From Unio delphinus (taxonomy: Eukaryota; Mollusca; Bivalvia; Unionida; Unionidae), in the NCBI GenBank assembly GCA_029339505.1, contig JAQISU010000081.1, positions 18,390,001 to 18,454,000 on the forward strand: a DNA stretch of 64,000 bases, given 5' to 3'. Of this stretch, positions 1 through 11,883 are shown one piece after another. The position numbers and the translations under genes are program-made. Numbering within the stretch: position 1 is the first letter of the stretch; each line of letters opens with the position of its first letter. The notes under the pieces were generated by a model. That model was not told the DNA's origin. It did not search any database and worked only from the letters and a program-made list of their open reading frames with translations.

Positions 1-148
1 AACCACCAACCCACAAGAAGCTACTGGCAAGCTTTCTCAAATACCCACAATGGCCGAATCGAGACTCAAACCCACGCAGACAGAGGTAAGATGGCAGTGA
101 TCCATAACAGAGAATGCTTTAGACCACGTGGCCACTCAAGGCCCCCAC
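1..148 (-). mobile_element. SINE-A fragment (tRNA-like head and part of body)
   Basis: This is a minus-strand copy of the tRNA-related SINE found in full at 3,212-3,457. It carries the shared body words (GAAGCTACTGGCAAGCTTTC, then GACTCAAACCCACGCAGACA) and ends in the reverse complement of the tRNA-like head. The 3' part of the element runs off the left edge of the window. Confidence 0.85.
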
Positions 149-540
149 ATGGAGAGATTTTACTATCTAAATCATCCATGACCTCATTCCAAGCAGTAAA
201 TATCCATCACATTATTAAACAGTGGGGTCAGTTTTTCTTTAGCCATCAATGTTTCTTAAAATTGCAACAAAGTTTTGGGCAACAGAATTTCATATTTTGG
301 CAAGTGGTACTTTAGTACTTGTATATTAAACTCAGTGGGGCAATATTAGGTCCCCACATTGGTTGAAATGTTTAATAAATTTAATATAGTAAACAAATAC
401 AAATTATTAAGTGAATAAATGTCTAATGAAAAATGTCATGTTCACTCAATCATGCAAAAAAAGGCAGCTGAAACTAAAAGCTGGGTCAGTTGAACTGTGC
501 CATGCCAGATGTTGTAGTGCTTTGCTAAGTTAATATAAAC
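149..540. other. AT-rich unique sequence, no gene seen
   Basis: Only short frames are open and none resembles a known family. I see no repeat structure. Confidence 0.5.
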
Positions 541-870
541 TGAGTCAAGTATACCAATAGGAAATGAATAAATATGAAATGTGGTGGCACTGTAAATACC
601 AATAGGAAATGTAATAAATATGAAATGTGGTGGTACCGTATATACCAATAGGAAATGAATAAATATGAAATGTGGTGGTACTGTATATACCAATAGGAAA
701 TGTAATAAATATGAAATGTGGTGGTACCATATATACCATTAGAAAATGAATAAATATGAAATGTGGTGATACTGTATATACCAATAGGAAATGAATAAAT
801 ATGAAATGTGGTGGTACTGTATATACCAATAGGAAATGAATAAATATGAAATGTGGTGGTACTGTATATA
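541..870. repeat. Minisatellite, 45-46 bp unit, about 7 copies
   Basis: The word ATACCAATAGGAAATG recurs at about 551, 596, 642, 687, 733, 778 and 823. The unit continues with AATATGAAATGTGGTGGTAC. Overlapping minus-strand frames with repeated HISYLFISYWY-like text are translations of this repeat and not a gene. Confidence 0.95.
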
Positions 871-1003
871 CATGTACTCACTTGCAAGTTGGGTATAGCT
901 GCAAGCAATGTACCCAAGATCTGCCATTGCAAAATGTTCAGGCAGATCAAAGTCTATGTTGTTTGATTTTCTGATTACTTCCAACAAACTACACAGATCT
1001 ACC
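871..1003. repeat. Inverted-repeat element, family D (degenerate copy)
   Basis: GATCTGCC and GGCAGATC form an inverted repeat around TTGCAAAATG. The same layout, with the same TTGCAAAATG spacer, occurs at 28,028-28,092. A third relative lies at 31,751-31,960. The family is likely a non-autonomous DNA element. Confidence 0.5.
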
Positions 1004-1125
<122 letters not shown>

Positions 1126-1570
1126 CTTTTAATAGCACCTAATCTATAGAAGCTCTAAGAGTTTTACATTTTAAACAACAACTATAACATTAAAAAAACA
1201 AAATTATATGATTACAAAAAACAAACATGATGAAATTAGAAAATATAAAACATGCTGAAAATATTTAAGGTCGGATTAAGTTTGTTCTTGCAGTCGAAAT
1301 AGGTGAGTTTTAAGAGCACTCATGAATGAGTCACTGTCTCTTTGTGTCTAAGTTCAGCGGGCAATTTGTTCAATGTTGAATGGCCCTTGTATGCAAAAGA
1401 ACATTGTCCATATGACTTCATTTTCATAGTGGGAATAATGAGTATGCAATTGTCAGAAGAGAAGCACAAGTATCTTGCTGGTGTGTATACATGGGTCAGG
1501 CCAGATATGTATGCTGGACTATGATACAACAGGCCATTGTATTGGGATTTTGATGTGCACAAAAATTTCT
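1126..1570 (-). mobile_element. L2-like LINE, 3' end with ORF2 C-terminus
   Basis: Read on the minus strand, about 1,562-1,283 encodes a typical L2/CR1 ORF2 C-terminus. It has YTPARYLCFSSDN, then KMKSYGQCSFAYKGHSTLN, then LPAELRHKETVTHSF and SALKTHLFRLQ. The 3' untranslated end (CTTAGAGCTTCTATAGATTA) closely matches the plus-strand LINE tail at 6,870-6,930, which also ends in (ATT)n. The element is 5'-truncated and lacks the reverse-transcriptase domain. The frame call rests on family resemblance judged by eye. Confidence 0.8.
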
Positions 1571-1730
1571 GAGTCCTGATACAAATAGGCAGTGTACCAT
1601 ATCAGGATTATGATGCATACATAATATATGATACAAAAAGCATGATTTTGTTGTACCACATAAATCTCTGATATAATAATGGCAGTGTACTAGGATTTTG
1701 ATGCACACATTAACCTATCTAATACAATAA
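1500..1730. repeat. Degenerate tandem repeat, about 65-80 bp, 3 units
   Basis: The words TGATACAA, GGCAGTGTAC and GATTTTGATGCACACA recur three times in the same order with many substitutions. Confidence 0.6.
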
Positions 1731-2246
1731 AGCAAAAACAAAATTTATTGAGAGAAAAAATGTAATGTTAAAAATATTAGAGTCAGAAAACCAGATTGAG
1801 TCACATGCAAAGACGTGGAGTTTATTCACAGATTCAATTAATCTTTTAGCATCATTGGCCAGCTGAAGAATTCAATTATAATACATTAACTATTTAGAAT
1901 TTCTTACCACCTTCCATAATCATCACTATCATCATCTACACCTTGCAATATCTCCATTATCTAATAATACAGACCAACTATACTGACATTCCAGCATGGC
2001 AAAAGAAAATGTGCATTCTGCTAAATTAACAATGTTGCTTAGTCTAGAGAAATGGATAATTATTCTAAACTATTTGGTACTGGTGTTTTAAAAGAAATGT
2101 ATACATTTCAGCCACTTTTTTACCATGAGGAGATAATAACTGGTGCCGTTGTTCACTCTAAGAATTTGTTTTAGAAATCTACTGAGTAGATGCTATATAG
2201 TATTATTTTATAACAGTATAACCACTGACCCACAGTAATAATCTAT
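1731..2246. other. AT-rich sequence, no gene seen
   Basis: No coding signature or repeat recognised. Confidence 0.5.
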
Positions 2247-2312
2247 ACTGGCAAGCTTTCTCACATACCCAGGTTGACCAGGCCAATACCCATGTAGACA
2301 GACATGAAAAGT
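2247..2312 (-). mobile_element. SINE-A fragment (central body)
   Basis: CTGGCAAGCTTTCTCACATA is shared with the SINE-A body, followed by a degraded A-box-distal part. It directly abuts SINE-B. Confidence 0.65.
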
Positions 2313-2314
2313 GG

Positions 2315-2632
2315 TTTGTGAAACTGATTTTTAATGTAGCTTTAAAAAAAATTCAGTCATATCGATAGGGTGTCTGCAGTGTGGCAGTTAATAGTGATGC
2401 CTAGCACTGAGGCATCATGTCGCAGACATGTAGCATGATGTCCCACCCAGTCACATTATCCTGACATCAGGAAGACCAGTCCTAGCACTAACCTCTTAAT
2501 GCTGAGCACCTAGCGAGACAACTGTTAGTACCAAGTCTTTGGTATGAGTCATCCTGGGTTCAAACCCGTGACCTGCCGCATTAGAGGTCGATGCTTTAAC
2601 CTGTGACTTAGGCTACAAAAGCGGTCTCATAA
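2315..2632 (-). mobile_element. SINE-B, tRNA-derived SINE
   Basis: This matches the copy at 47,157-47,467 through the body words GCAGACATGTAGCATGATGT and CCCACCCAGTCAC. On the minus strand the head ends in GGTTTGAACCC, a good RNA polymerase III B box, followed by the body. The box A side is more degraded than in the 47-kb copy. Confidence 0.8.
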
Positions 2633-2639
2633 AGAACAT

Positions 2640-3201
2640 ACTGAATTACAGAGGCAAACTTCCCACCTAGACAAACTAGGCAGCTTCCTAGGATGCCAAG
2701 TTTGGAGGGGGCACCCGCCAGGGACCAAAATGGTACACATTGAGGACACAGGTTTGTTTTTAGCTAAATTACCAAAAAGGAGGCCCCAACTCTGTTAATG
2801 CCCTGGGGCACTGGGTCTCTATGTCTGAGCCTGCCAAATTATATAATATTTGGAGTTGGTAGTTGGAATTCATTGGGTGACTGCAGGGCTGAATTATCTG
2901 ATCATTCATTTCCCTTAGAACCAATGTGACTAGGCAGTACTTCATACTTTTGTACTTCATACAGTTTCACACTTTAAGAGCAAATCAACTTCCCTCATTT
3001 TATTATTACATGGCTGCTACAAAATCAGAGACTCTGTACAAGAGAACTGTGAATAATGAATAAGGTTTTATTTTTAAATCAAAAGAAACATCTTTCTCAG
3101 AATTACTACCCTCGAAACCAAAATGCAAATTTACATTTATTATTTAAAAAATTACAGTAGCTTGACATTGCATAACCCTTTTTTTTTTAATGCATGTTTA
3201 T
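2640..3201. other. No gene; possible old DNA-transposon debris
   Basis: GC-rich text around 2,665-2,715 (CTAGGCAGCTTCCTAGGATG, then GGGGGCACCC) resembles the end of a hAT-type element. No paired end or target duplication is visible. Confidence 0.3.
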
Positions 3202-3211
3202 ACCATCTCTC

Positions 3212-3457
3212 GGGGGCCCAGAGTGGCCGAGTGCTCTAAAGAACCGTCCATTACGGATCACTGCCATCTCACCTCTGTTTATGTGTGTTCGAGTCTTTGT
3301 CTAATGTAGTTATGTGAGAAAGTTTGTCATTAGCTTCTCGTGGGTCGGTGGTTCTTTCCGGGGGTTTTCCGGGTTCTTCCTCCACCATTAATACTGGCCG
3401 CCATGTATAGCCTATATTGTGCTGAAAAATGGCATTAAACCATAAAAACAAACAAAA
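3212..3457 (+). mobile_element. SINE-A, full-length, with 10-bp target duplication
   Basis: This 246-bp element is flanked by perfect 10-bp direct repeats ACCATCTCTC at 3,202-3,211 and 3,458-3,467, which fix both ends. The head has TGGCCGAGTGC (box A like) and GTGTTCGAGTCT (box B like). The spacing suits a tRNA with a long variable arm (Leu or Ser type). The body contains TCTCGTGGGTCGGTGGTTC, then a CCGGGTTCTTCCTCCACCA block, then GCTGAAAAATGGC and an A-rich tail. The family recurs at least eight times in this window. It must rely on LINE proteins for movement, and the partner LINE is not identified. Confidence 0.93.
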
Positions 3458-3467
3458 ACCATCTCTC

Positions 3468-5113
3468 ATTTAACACTCCACCTCAAAAAGAGTTACATCT
3501 AGAGGCTAGAATAAGTCAATTACTAAACATGTACATCTTAATTCCTGCTAGGACCACATACATGAAGATGGCTTAGAAAATATTTGAAAATGTCACTGTA
3601 AGTAATATATTTGTACATCTGACCTTTTGACCACAGCAAAGTGACCCTTGAGGTGGCAGTCAAGAATTACATTATTACACAGATGGTTAACACACTAGCA
3701 ACAAAACAACAAAGTTCACCTAAATTTCAGCCAGCAGTTTAAGTGATACTGCAATGGACAACAGAAGGATGGACAGATAGTGGGACCATCAAACTGTTCC
3801 CAACCCTTTATTTATAAAACGTATAGACATAAAAGAGATACTAAAAGGGGGAAAATACTGCAAGATACCACATATGGATTTACAATCTCTAAATATCCCA
3901 CACAGACTAAAATTAAAACATTTCAAAATTGTAAAATTCTATATTTTATTCAATTTAATCTACCTCAAAAACAGGAGAAAATAAACATATCATAGTTTTA
4001 AAAAAGAAAAAGAACCACTTCTGTAACACCTTATTAAATGAAGATACATGTATATGTATTTACCTCTGACCCAACAAAATGAACAGGACAAAGTGAACTC
4101 CATACCTGTGTAATAAATTTTGATAGCTAGCCTAGATAATATCTTTCAAGTGTTTTTATCAAAAAATCATATCAGTCGAGTTATATTGATTTTCTATTGC
4201 AACCTCCAGTTAATACAACACAAATATGAAAAGAAATTACTCTGTGCCACCTTAAATGGAATGGGGAGGGGGCGTAAATTTGGGTCAGTCAGGATTATAA
4301 CAAAGCCTGTCCTGAACCATCTTCAACTTCATCAATTTAACTTTCCTGTTTCTGGCATTGAAGATCAAGGACTCAGAGTAGAAGGTCTACGTGGCGCATT
4401 GGTCTAGAAAAAAGGTCAGAGGTTCACAATCAAAACATTATTGTAAAGTATGTAACCTTAAACCTAATACTGTTGAGTTAACATGTCACACAATGAAATG
4501 TCTTAGTTTTGTAATGATTCCATTTAAGTAAGTCATGGTGAATAAAATCCATTAAGTGGCTTAGCAAATGAAAACAATGTGAGAAAAACCACAAGGAAAA
4601 TGTTCTATGACTGTGACCTTGACCCCAAGGATAACAGGATGTGACACAATGAATTATTTTCGCCTCATAAATGACTCATCTCATCTAAGAAGAAAATCCA
4701 TTAAGTGTTTAGGAAATATATGCAAATGAAAAAAAACAAAACCTTAGCATCACTTTCATATGAATATAACCTTGACTCCAAATGCAACTTTCAATAATTT
4801 TGCCATGTAGATGCATTTTCCAGTCATTTTCTGATAGCTTTTTCATATTCAAATACTCTGTATATACCACAACAGTTTTTATCAACATCCTTTGTTACTG
4901 AATGCTGAAATCATGCAACAGGTCCAAAGATATAATAGAGGGAGTTGAACCATGTACAACAAAAGCCTTGCAATATATTATCAAGTTCAGCATAATTTAC
5001 TAATTTCTGACTGATCAAGTTAAGCTAAGCTACTGTAATCTGCATATATTATGTTTCAATTAGATCTGTCCAAGTTGGACAGAGACTGTGAAATAAGCCC
5101 TCAGTTATGCCAA
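3468..5113. other. AT-rich, no gene; scattered TGACCTTGACC-type words
   Basis: Short words such as CTGACCTTTTGACC (3,620) and GTGACCTTGACCCC (4,612) resemble a degraded dispersed repeat also hinted at near 14,660 and 23,880. No reading frame has family similarity. Confidence 0.4.
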
Positions 5114-6365
5114 CTTAAATTAGCCTCTAACTTTAAATTAATTGCTGCCTTTTTAAATTAGCCTCTAACTTTAAATCAATTGCTGCCTTTTTAAATTAGC
5201 CTCTAACTTTAAATTAATTGCTGCCTTTTTAAATTAGCCTCTAACTTTAAATTAATTGCTGCCTTTTTAAATTAGCCTCTAACTTTAAATTAATTGCTGC
5301 CTTTTTAAATTAGCCTCTAACTTTAAATCAATTGCTGCCTTTTTAAATTAGCCTCTAACTTTAAATTAATTGCTGCCTTTTTAAATTAGCCTCTAACTTT
5401 AAATCAATTGCTGCCTTTTTAAATTAGCCTCTAACTTTAAATTAATTGCTGCCTTTTTAAATTAGCCTCTAACTTTAAATTAATTGCTGCCTTTTTAAAT
5501 TAGCCTCTAACTTTAAATTAATTGCTGCCTTTTTAAATTAGCCTCTAACTTTAAATTAATTGCTGCCTTTTTAAATTAGCCTCTAACTTTAAATTAATTG
5601 CTGCCTTTTTAAATTAGCCTCTAACTTTAAATTAATTGCTGCCTTTTTAAATTAGCCTCTAACTTTAAATTAATTGCTGCCTTTTTAAATTAGCCTCTAA
5701 CTTTAAATTAATTGCTGCCTTTTTAAATTAGCCTCTAACTTTAAATCAATTGCTGCCTTTTTAAATTAGACTCTAACTTTAAATTAATTGCTGCCTTTTT
5801 AAATTAGACTCTAACTTTAAATCAATTGCTGCCTTTTTAAATTAGCCTCTAACTTTAAATTAATTGCTGCCTTTTTAAATTAGCCTCTAACTTTAAATTA
5901 ATTGCTGCCTTTTTAAATTAGCCTCTAACTTTAAATTAATTGCTGCCTTTTTAAATTAGCCTCTAACTTTAAATTAATTGCTGCCTTTTTAAATTAGCCT
6001 CTAACTTTAAATTAATTGCTGCCTTTTTAAATTAGCCTCTAACTTTAAATTAATTGCTGCCTTTTTAAATTAGCCTCTAACTTTAAATTAATTGCTGCCT
6101 TTTTAAATTAGCCTCTAACTTTAAATTAATTGCTGCCTTTTTAAATTAGCCTCTAACTTTAAATCAATTGCTGCCTTTTTAAATTAGACTCTAACTTTAA
6201 ATTAATTGCTGCCTTTTTAAATTAGACTCTAACTTTAAATTAATTGCTGCCTTTTTAAATTAGACTCTAACTTTAAATCAATTGCTGCCTTTTTAAATTA
6301 GACTCTAACTTTAAATTAATTGCTGCCTTTTTAAATTAGACTCTAACTTTTTAATTGCTGCCTTT
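5114..6365. repeat. Minisatellite, 38-bp unit, about 33 copies
   Basis: A very homogeneous array with unit AAATTAGCCTCTAACTTTAA followed by ATTAATTGCTGCCTTTTT. Two sites vary: ATTAATTG or ATCAATTG, and TAGCCTCT or TAGACTCT. The GACTCT form is confined to the distal part of the array. Near identity of units implies recent expansion or ongoing homogenisation. Confidence 0.97.
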
Positions 6366-6845
6366 AAAAAATCCTGGAGATTAGGTCACACACAAACATA
6401 TGTGTTTCAGATTTAATTTAAAAGGAATTATTAAAAGTTTTACTTATTGGAAATACATGTACATAGTCCTCATTTACTTTTTCAACTAAAAGTTAAAACA
6501 CTAGTTTGGAATTAATGAGGACTCATTCAAAGCCATTCTGGATTCTATCATTGTGGCATATCAGGACAATCAAGATTATTGGAATTTGTTTTGAACATTC
6601 TACATTTTCAGACTTGTGATGGAATATTTAGGATCGATTGAAATTTAATTCACAATTCTGTGTTTTTGACAATTTTACTTTGTATTCAAGGAAAATAAAT
6701 TAGTTGTTGATTTTAGTAATCTTGTTGGTTTTGCTTCTTTCTCATTCATAGTTTAAGACCACAGAGTCATATCAGGGTTTTTTTTTTGGCACCCCAGGTG
6801 AACTACCTTTTTGGTAAACCCCAATTTGATGCCACTTTTTTACTT
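6366..6845. other. AT-rich, no gene seen
   Basis: No coding signature. A short poly-T run lies at about 6,778. Confidence 0.5.
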
Positions 6846-6849
6846 TTTC

Positions 6850-6975
6850 TTTCTTTTCTGTAGTCATATCATTAAAGATGTTATAAAGCGCTTAGAGCTT
6901 CTAAAGATTAGCCGCTATACAAAGTCCTCTATTATTATTATTATTATTATTAGTAGTAGTAGTAGTATTATGTTA
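6850..6975 (+). mobile_element. L2/CR1-like LINE 3' tail with (ATT)n(AGT)n
   Basis: TTATAAAGCGCTTAGAGCTT followed by CTAAAGATTAGCCGCTATAC and then (ATT)n is the typical 3' terminus of L2/CR1-like retroposons. The same tail, inverted, ends the element at 1,126-1,570. No coding part is attached. Confidence 0.65.
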
Positions 6976-7243
6976 GGGCCTGGCACTTTATATAACTGCC
7001 TAATTCACTTATATAGTTCGCAAGACCTTTTTTTATATATGTCAACAGGGTTGATACCATGTAGAACTAAATTGTACAATGGCATTCCACATACATACAT
7101 GCATACACAATGACCAGGTATGACCCTCTATTCAAACTGCAAATCCATTCTGCCTACCAGTATTTATATTGTTTAAACCTGCAACTAAGAAAACATTCTA
7201 TAAGACCAGCTCAAATTCTAATGCACAATTGTCATTGTTGTTT

Positions 7244-7380
<137 letters not shown>

Positions 7381-7384
7381 ATGA

Positions 7385-7794
7385 ATCCATTATGGTTCAT
7401 CAGAATAAAGACATTTCAGTACTTTGCATGATCTTTTCACTTATCATTATATATAACTATGGAATATATTAGAAATACTCAGTTTGTTTAGGAAATATGT
7501 TGCCCTAATATGAGGTGGAAGACAGCTCCAATTACTGTAATGAAAATAGAAACCTGTGTTGTTAACTACCTCAAAGGAATAATACCCATATTCCTGTCAA
7601 ACGAATAAAAAATACTGTACTATATCATTTTGTTTAACCAAACCATCAACACAAATATCTGATTTAGCAATGCAGACTATCCTTCAACAAATAAAATGTG
7701 TATAGCAAAATTAAGCTTGAAAATTAAAAGCATTCCTTTCTGCTTGTATATGCTATTTTCAAAAAACTGGAATGCTGAGCATAGCACAGATAAT
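7385..7794. other. AT-rich, no gene seen
   Basis: Nothing recognisable. Confidence 0.5.
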
Positions 7795-8315
7795 TAGTCA
7801 TGCAGAGTGCTGATTGCCTGTTAGAACAACTTGGACTGATTGCCAAAATTAGTCATGGAGGGTGCTGATCAGAGGCATAGCTGGGGGGGGGGGGGCAGGG
7901 GGGTACATATGTCCCCGGGTGCCAAGGTACAGGGGCGCCAAAATGAGGCTTGCAGCGTTACATTATAATAAGTAAACAAGGGTAATAAATCGGTCACAAG
8001 ATTGCTGGGGCGCCAATTTTATAGTTCGTCCCCGGGCGCAAAATATCATCGCTATGCCTCTGGTGCTGATTGCCTCTTTGGGTAAAGTGGACTGATTGCC
8101 AAATATAGTCTGCAGGGTGGTCTCACTGCCAAAATTAGTCATGCTAGGTACTGACTGTCTGTAGGAGCAATGTGGCCTGATTGCCAAAATTGTCATGCAG
8201 GATGCTGATTGCTTGTTAGTGCTGACTGCTCCATAAGGCAGAGTATCCTGATTTCCAAAAAAAGTCATGCAGTGTGCTATCATTGACTGTTAGGGCAGAA
8301 TTACCTGACTGTCAG
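7795..8315. repeat. Degenerate minisatellite, about 60 bp unit
   Basis: The words AGTCATGCAGG, GTGCTGATTGCC and CTGATTGCCAAAATTAG recur about six times with drift. The array is split by the MITE at 7,870-8,062. Confidence 0.75.
7870..8062. mobile_element. hAT-type MITE, 193 bp, perfect 8-bp TSD
   Basis: The terminal inverted repeats are CAGAGGCATAGC on the left and GCTATGCCTCTG on the right. It is flanked by perfect 8-bp duplications GTGCTGAT at 7,862-7,869 and 8,063-8,070. An 8-bp duplication with CAG-starting ends is typical of hAT transposons. The interior has G runs and CCCCGGG words and no coding capacity. A caution is that GTGCTGAT is itself a word of the host minisatellite. Confidence 0.85.
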
Positions 8316-8316
8316 T

Positions 8317-8507
8317 CTTGGCATGGGCATTTTATCAGTATTCAAGGTTCATACCTCATAAAAAAAGAGGTGAAAGGGTGGGTGGGTGGTCCCTCTCCCT
8401 CCCTCTCTCTCTCTTAAAAATTATTATCAAGCCCACCCACCCACCCCCTTTCACCCCTTTTTTTATGAGGTATGCACCTTTAATACTGATAAAATGCCCA
8501 TGCCAAG
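8317..8507. mobile_element. Fold-back element with about 72-bp arms
   Basis: The left arm begins CTTGGCATGGGCATTTTATC and the right arm ends with its reverse complement, GATAAAATGCCCATGCCAAG. The arms match along about 72 bp with few mismatches and include GGGTGGGTGGGTGG and CCACCCACCCACC. The loop is about 45 bp of CT-rich text. No clear target duplication is seen. Confidence 0.85.
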
Positions 8508-8508
8508 C

Positions 8509-8509
<1 letters not shown>

Positions 8510-8563
<54 letters not shown>
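8510..8563. repeat. (CT)n microsatellite
   Basis: About 25 CT units next to the fold-back element, whose loop is also CT-rich. Confidence 0.97.
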
Positions 8564-8565
<2 letters not shown>

Positions 8566-9084
8566 AGATGGGGGCGGGGGCTGGACACCCACTTAAAACA
8601 CTTAAAAAGGACAGTTGACTCTAGAGAGGGCTATACACCACAAGGGAGGGAAGGGTAAACCCCAAACTGGAACAACACACCCTCTATAGTGGCCAAGTTC
8701 ACACCAGTGACAGGAGAATGCCACCAAGTGACAAGCTGGTACAACACCCTTCTAAAATACTAGCTAGGGATAACACTGCATATAGAATGATTATAATTTC
8801 ATCTGCATTCAATAAAGCAACAAAATTAATCAGCATTTCATTAAGATATAAAGACTAAGAAAAGTGTATCATCCACCCAATTTGTCTTGCCAAGAAACTT
8901 CACTGAAAAGTTTTGCAACATATAACAAGAGTCCCATGAAGGAACTGATGCTCTAATGGCCAAATTATCCAAGAGTTCAAGTTAAGACCACTTTTTCCTT
9001 TTAACTCTTGAGTGTTAAGTCCATCTCTGATATTCTTCAGCAATAACAAAATAAATTTGCTGCTACAGATTGCATATTGAATGT
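8564..9084. other. No gene seen
   Basis: Mixed-composition sequence without recognisable frames or repeats. Confidence 0.5.
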
Positions 9085-9705
9085 CCACTATATACCATCT
9101 TCATTCAGGGCAAAGTAAACAATGATAGAACTGTTTTGGTGAAAACCTCATAGTCACAATGATCTTCCATTGAGGGGGACAAGTGACAAAATATATTTAA
9201 GGCAATCATTGTGGCAATCAAATTGGATGTACATTTTGCACCATTTCTATTTAGGACCAACCAGGTATCATAATAAGTCATTGTGGAAAACCCAATGGTG
9301 ATACATTTAGCCATTTGGAAAGAGTAGAGATAACAGGATATATTTTCAAGACATGTCTCTTCTGTCAGGATTAGCAATAGCAAGATTTTCAAGATGGCAG
9401 TTGTGGTGGCCACATTGGACATCACACTGGCACCATTTTAATTTAGCACCAACTACCTAAACATATTAAGAAGCTTTTTAGTGAAAATCCCATATTCATC
9501 TACACATCCATTCAGGAGAAGTAGCAATAACAAGATTTTCAAGATGGCTGCCATGGAAGTCAGACTGGCATGATTTTCATTTATGACCAACCAGACATTA
9601 TAAGAAATCGTTTAGTGGAAACCTAATTTTTATATCAGAACCATCAATGTTAGAAATAGTAGTGTAAGATTTACAAAATGGCTGCCATGGTATATATTTT
9701 ATGTC
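9085..9705. repeat. Degenerate tandem repeat, about 135-185 bp, 4 units
   Basis: CAAGATTTTCAAGATGGC, GCTGCCATGG and ATTTAGGACCAACCA recur in the same order near 9,200, 9,390, 9,541 and 9,676. The AAGATGGC core resembles a YY1-type site, which is only a word match. Confidence 0.65.
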
Positions 9706-10177
9706 TGGGCATGGTAATCCTCTAAGCAAGCAGTTCAAGCAAAACAGATACCAAACTTGAGATAACTGACAGAAATGATGAAGAGCAGACAAGAACAACA
9801 GACCATATCATGATGATTAGAACTAAAAATGAATTGCTAATTAGACAATCATCCATGCCGGGGCATATATTTTTTCCCTGTGCCAATAACCATAGCACTT
9901 GTCCAATGCAAACATTTTTCAACATCATAAAGAATTCCTGATATGATCAATTTACTCCTGAAAAGTGTTTTCCAAATTGGGTGTAATATTATCCAAAACT
10001 GATGCGTACCATCTCCGTTTCCATTTATCCTCAACAAATCACTCCAAGATATAAGACAGAAAGAATACAAGATTATTCCAAGATATTAGCATAGTTTTTC
10101 ATGAGGTAAAGACCAATTTGCATATTTAACCTTTTCACCAACAGATTGCTTAAATTCAACATGAAATCACCAATATC

Positions 10178-10180
<3 letters not shown>
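9706..10180. other. No gene seen
   Basis: Nothing recognisable beyond short open frames. Confidence 0.5.

Positions 10181-10267
<87 letters not shown>
10181..10267. repeat. (GT)n(AT)n compound microsatellite
   Basis: A short (GT)8 runs directly into about 35 AT units. Confidence 0.97.
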
Positions 10268-10270
<3 letters not shown>

Positions 10271-11883
10271 CATGTTATTTCTCTTGAAATTTTGAGCTTT
10301 GTGGATAATAGATCAAACTTGATGAATACAGATTTAAATACTGCCAGGACGGAGCTAGGTCTGCCACCTACAGGGTGAATCTCTAGGCAAGACACATTAC
10401 TCCACCCGATGGAGTAAATGGCAAAGGAGTGGTGGCTTTACAGATGACTCATTTGTTAGTTTGTGTCTTGGCTCAGTAAAAACGAGGTGTGTGAGAAAGC
10501 TTGCCAGATTCTTAATGTAAACAGGTGGATTAGGTTACAAGTGGTGATATCTGCTGTGACATATAGCTGTATAAACAAAAACATAATGATGGAAAGTTTT
10601 CCTTACACATATATACCTGGTTTTCAGGCATATAGCTGTCTAAGCAAGGACATAGAGTTTTTCTTGTCAATAATACATGGTTTTGTTAGCTCAAATATCC
10701 TACAATGTCACATAATTTCATCCTATACATCCTATCATCAGCTCATTGAGATTTTCAAACTATGTCTAGTGTCCTATTACTTTCTTACAATTGCTAGAAA
10801 CAGATTTACCAAATCAAGCAGCCTGAATAACACCATACTAGTGGTAAACCATATCCAGTAGCCTGGATAACAGTCTTAGTGGTAAATGGAACATGGAAAA
10901 CTTGTCTTAGGAGAACTACCTCCATAGATACACCCACATGCAACCATATCTGAAGAACTCACCCTAGGGTGGTTGGAGAAGTCACCTGAGATTGTTTGGA
11001 AAAGTGAGAGAATTCTGGTATATTGATTTCTGCGGTCAATAATTATTAAAAAAATATCAATCTGATGTAATTAATTAATTTTAAATGAAGATGAAATATA
11101 CACTGGAATAGTCATTAAAAATATGCTTCATAGTCCTATTATCGCCGAGCTTTTGGTGTCATGGTAACAAATATGGCAGCTCCAGTGTGTGGAACAGAAG
11201 GTGTTGGGAACATTATATGTAGAAATAAATTCTAAAGCAGGCTGTTGTTGGTATATTTGGTCAAAAATTGTGGTTTCTGTTAAGGTTAACAAACTTGGGT
11301 CTCTCCACTACATCACAATATTTTAGACTCCAGACTATATGACTCAATTATTTTTTTGCAGAACACTGCTTATAAATGTTAAATCACCATGATGTATAAT
11401 CTGTTATGTAATTGATCAAATAAAGTTGTAACCACCATGGGTGACATATCCAAATTAGTATCTATGATCTTTGGGGCAACTTCTCCTGACACTGGCAGTT
11501 CTACAAGGAACAAGTTTCCAAGAGGCGAGTTCTCCACTATTCTTGGCAAACCACTATTTATGTTAGTCTGAGTTGCCTTTGATCCTTGCCAGCATTTTTG
11601 ATATTTGGACATTTATGTTGGGGGTGTATATAAAGGTCAAACTATCAAAAATGGGGGGGGGGGGATCAAGGTTCAGAATAAACTACATTTATGCAGTGCT
11701 GACATTTTTTATTCTGTGTAATGATCACTGACCACAATCTATGGTCATGTGTTTGCCTTGACCCCAATGACAAGCCTATGATGTCCAACCACCCAGAGCA
11801 ATCAAAACCAGTTTGATAACTTTATTATTGATATTTGTGTTTTAAGGCGCTCTACCTTTACTCCCCCCCTCCCCACATATCAG
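10268..11883. other. No gene; one short SINE-A-like word, G-run
   Basis: GTGTGAGAAAGCTTGCCAGA at about 10,489 matches the SINE-A body and is probably a remnant. The 132-codon plus frame at 10,463-10,861 has no recognisable family. A G13 run lies near 11,652. Confidence 0.45.

Noticed and set aside
5114..6365. CRISPR-like regular array
   Set aside because: The repeats are contiguous, with no unique spacers, and the genome is eukaryotic. The same applies to the other minisatellites.
10463..10861. 132-codon plus-strand frame
   Set aside because: No family resemblance, no splice signals, AT-rich composition like its surroundings.
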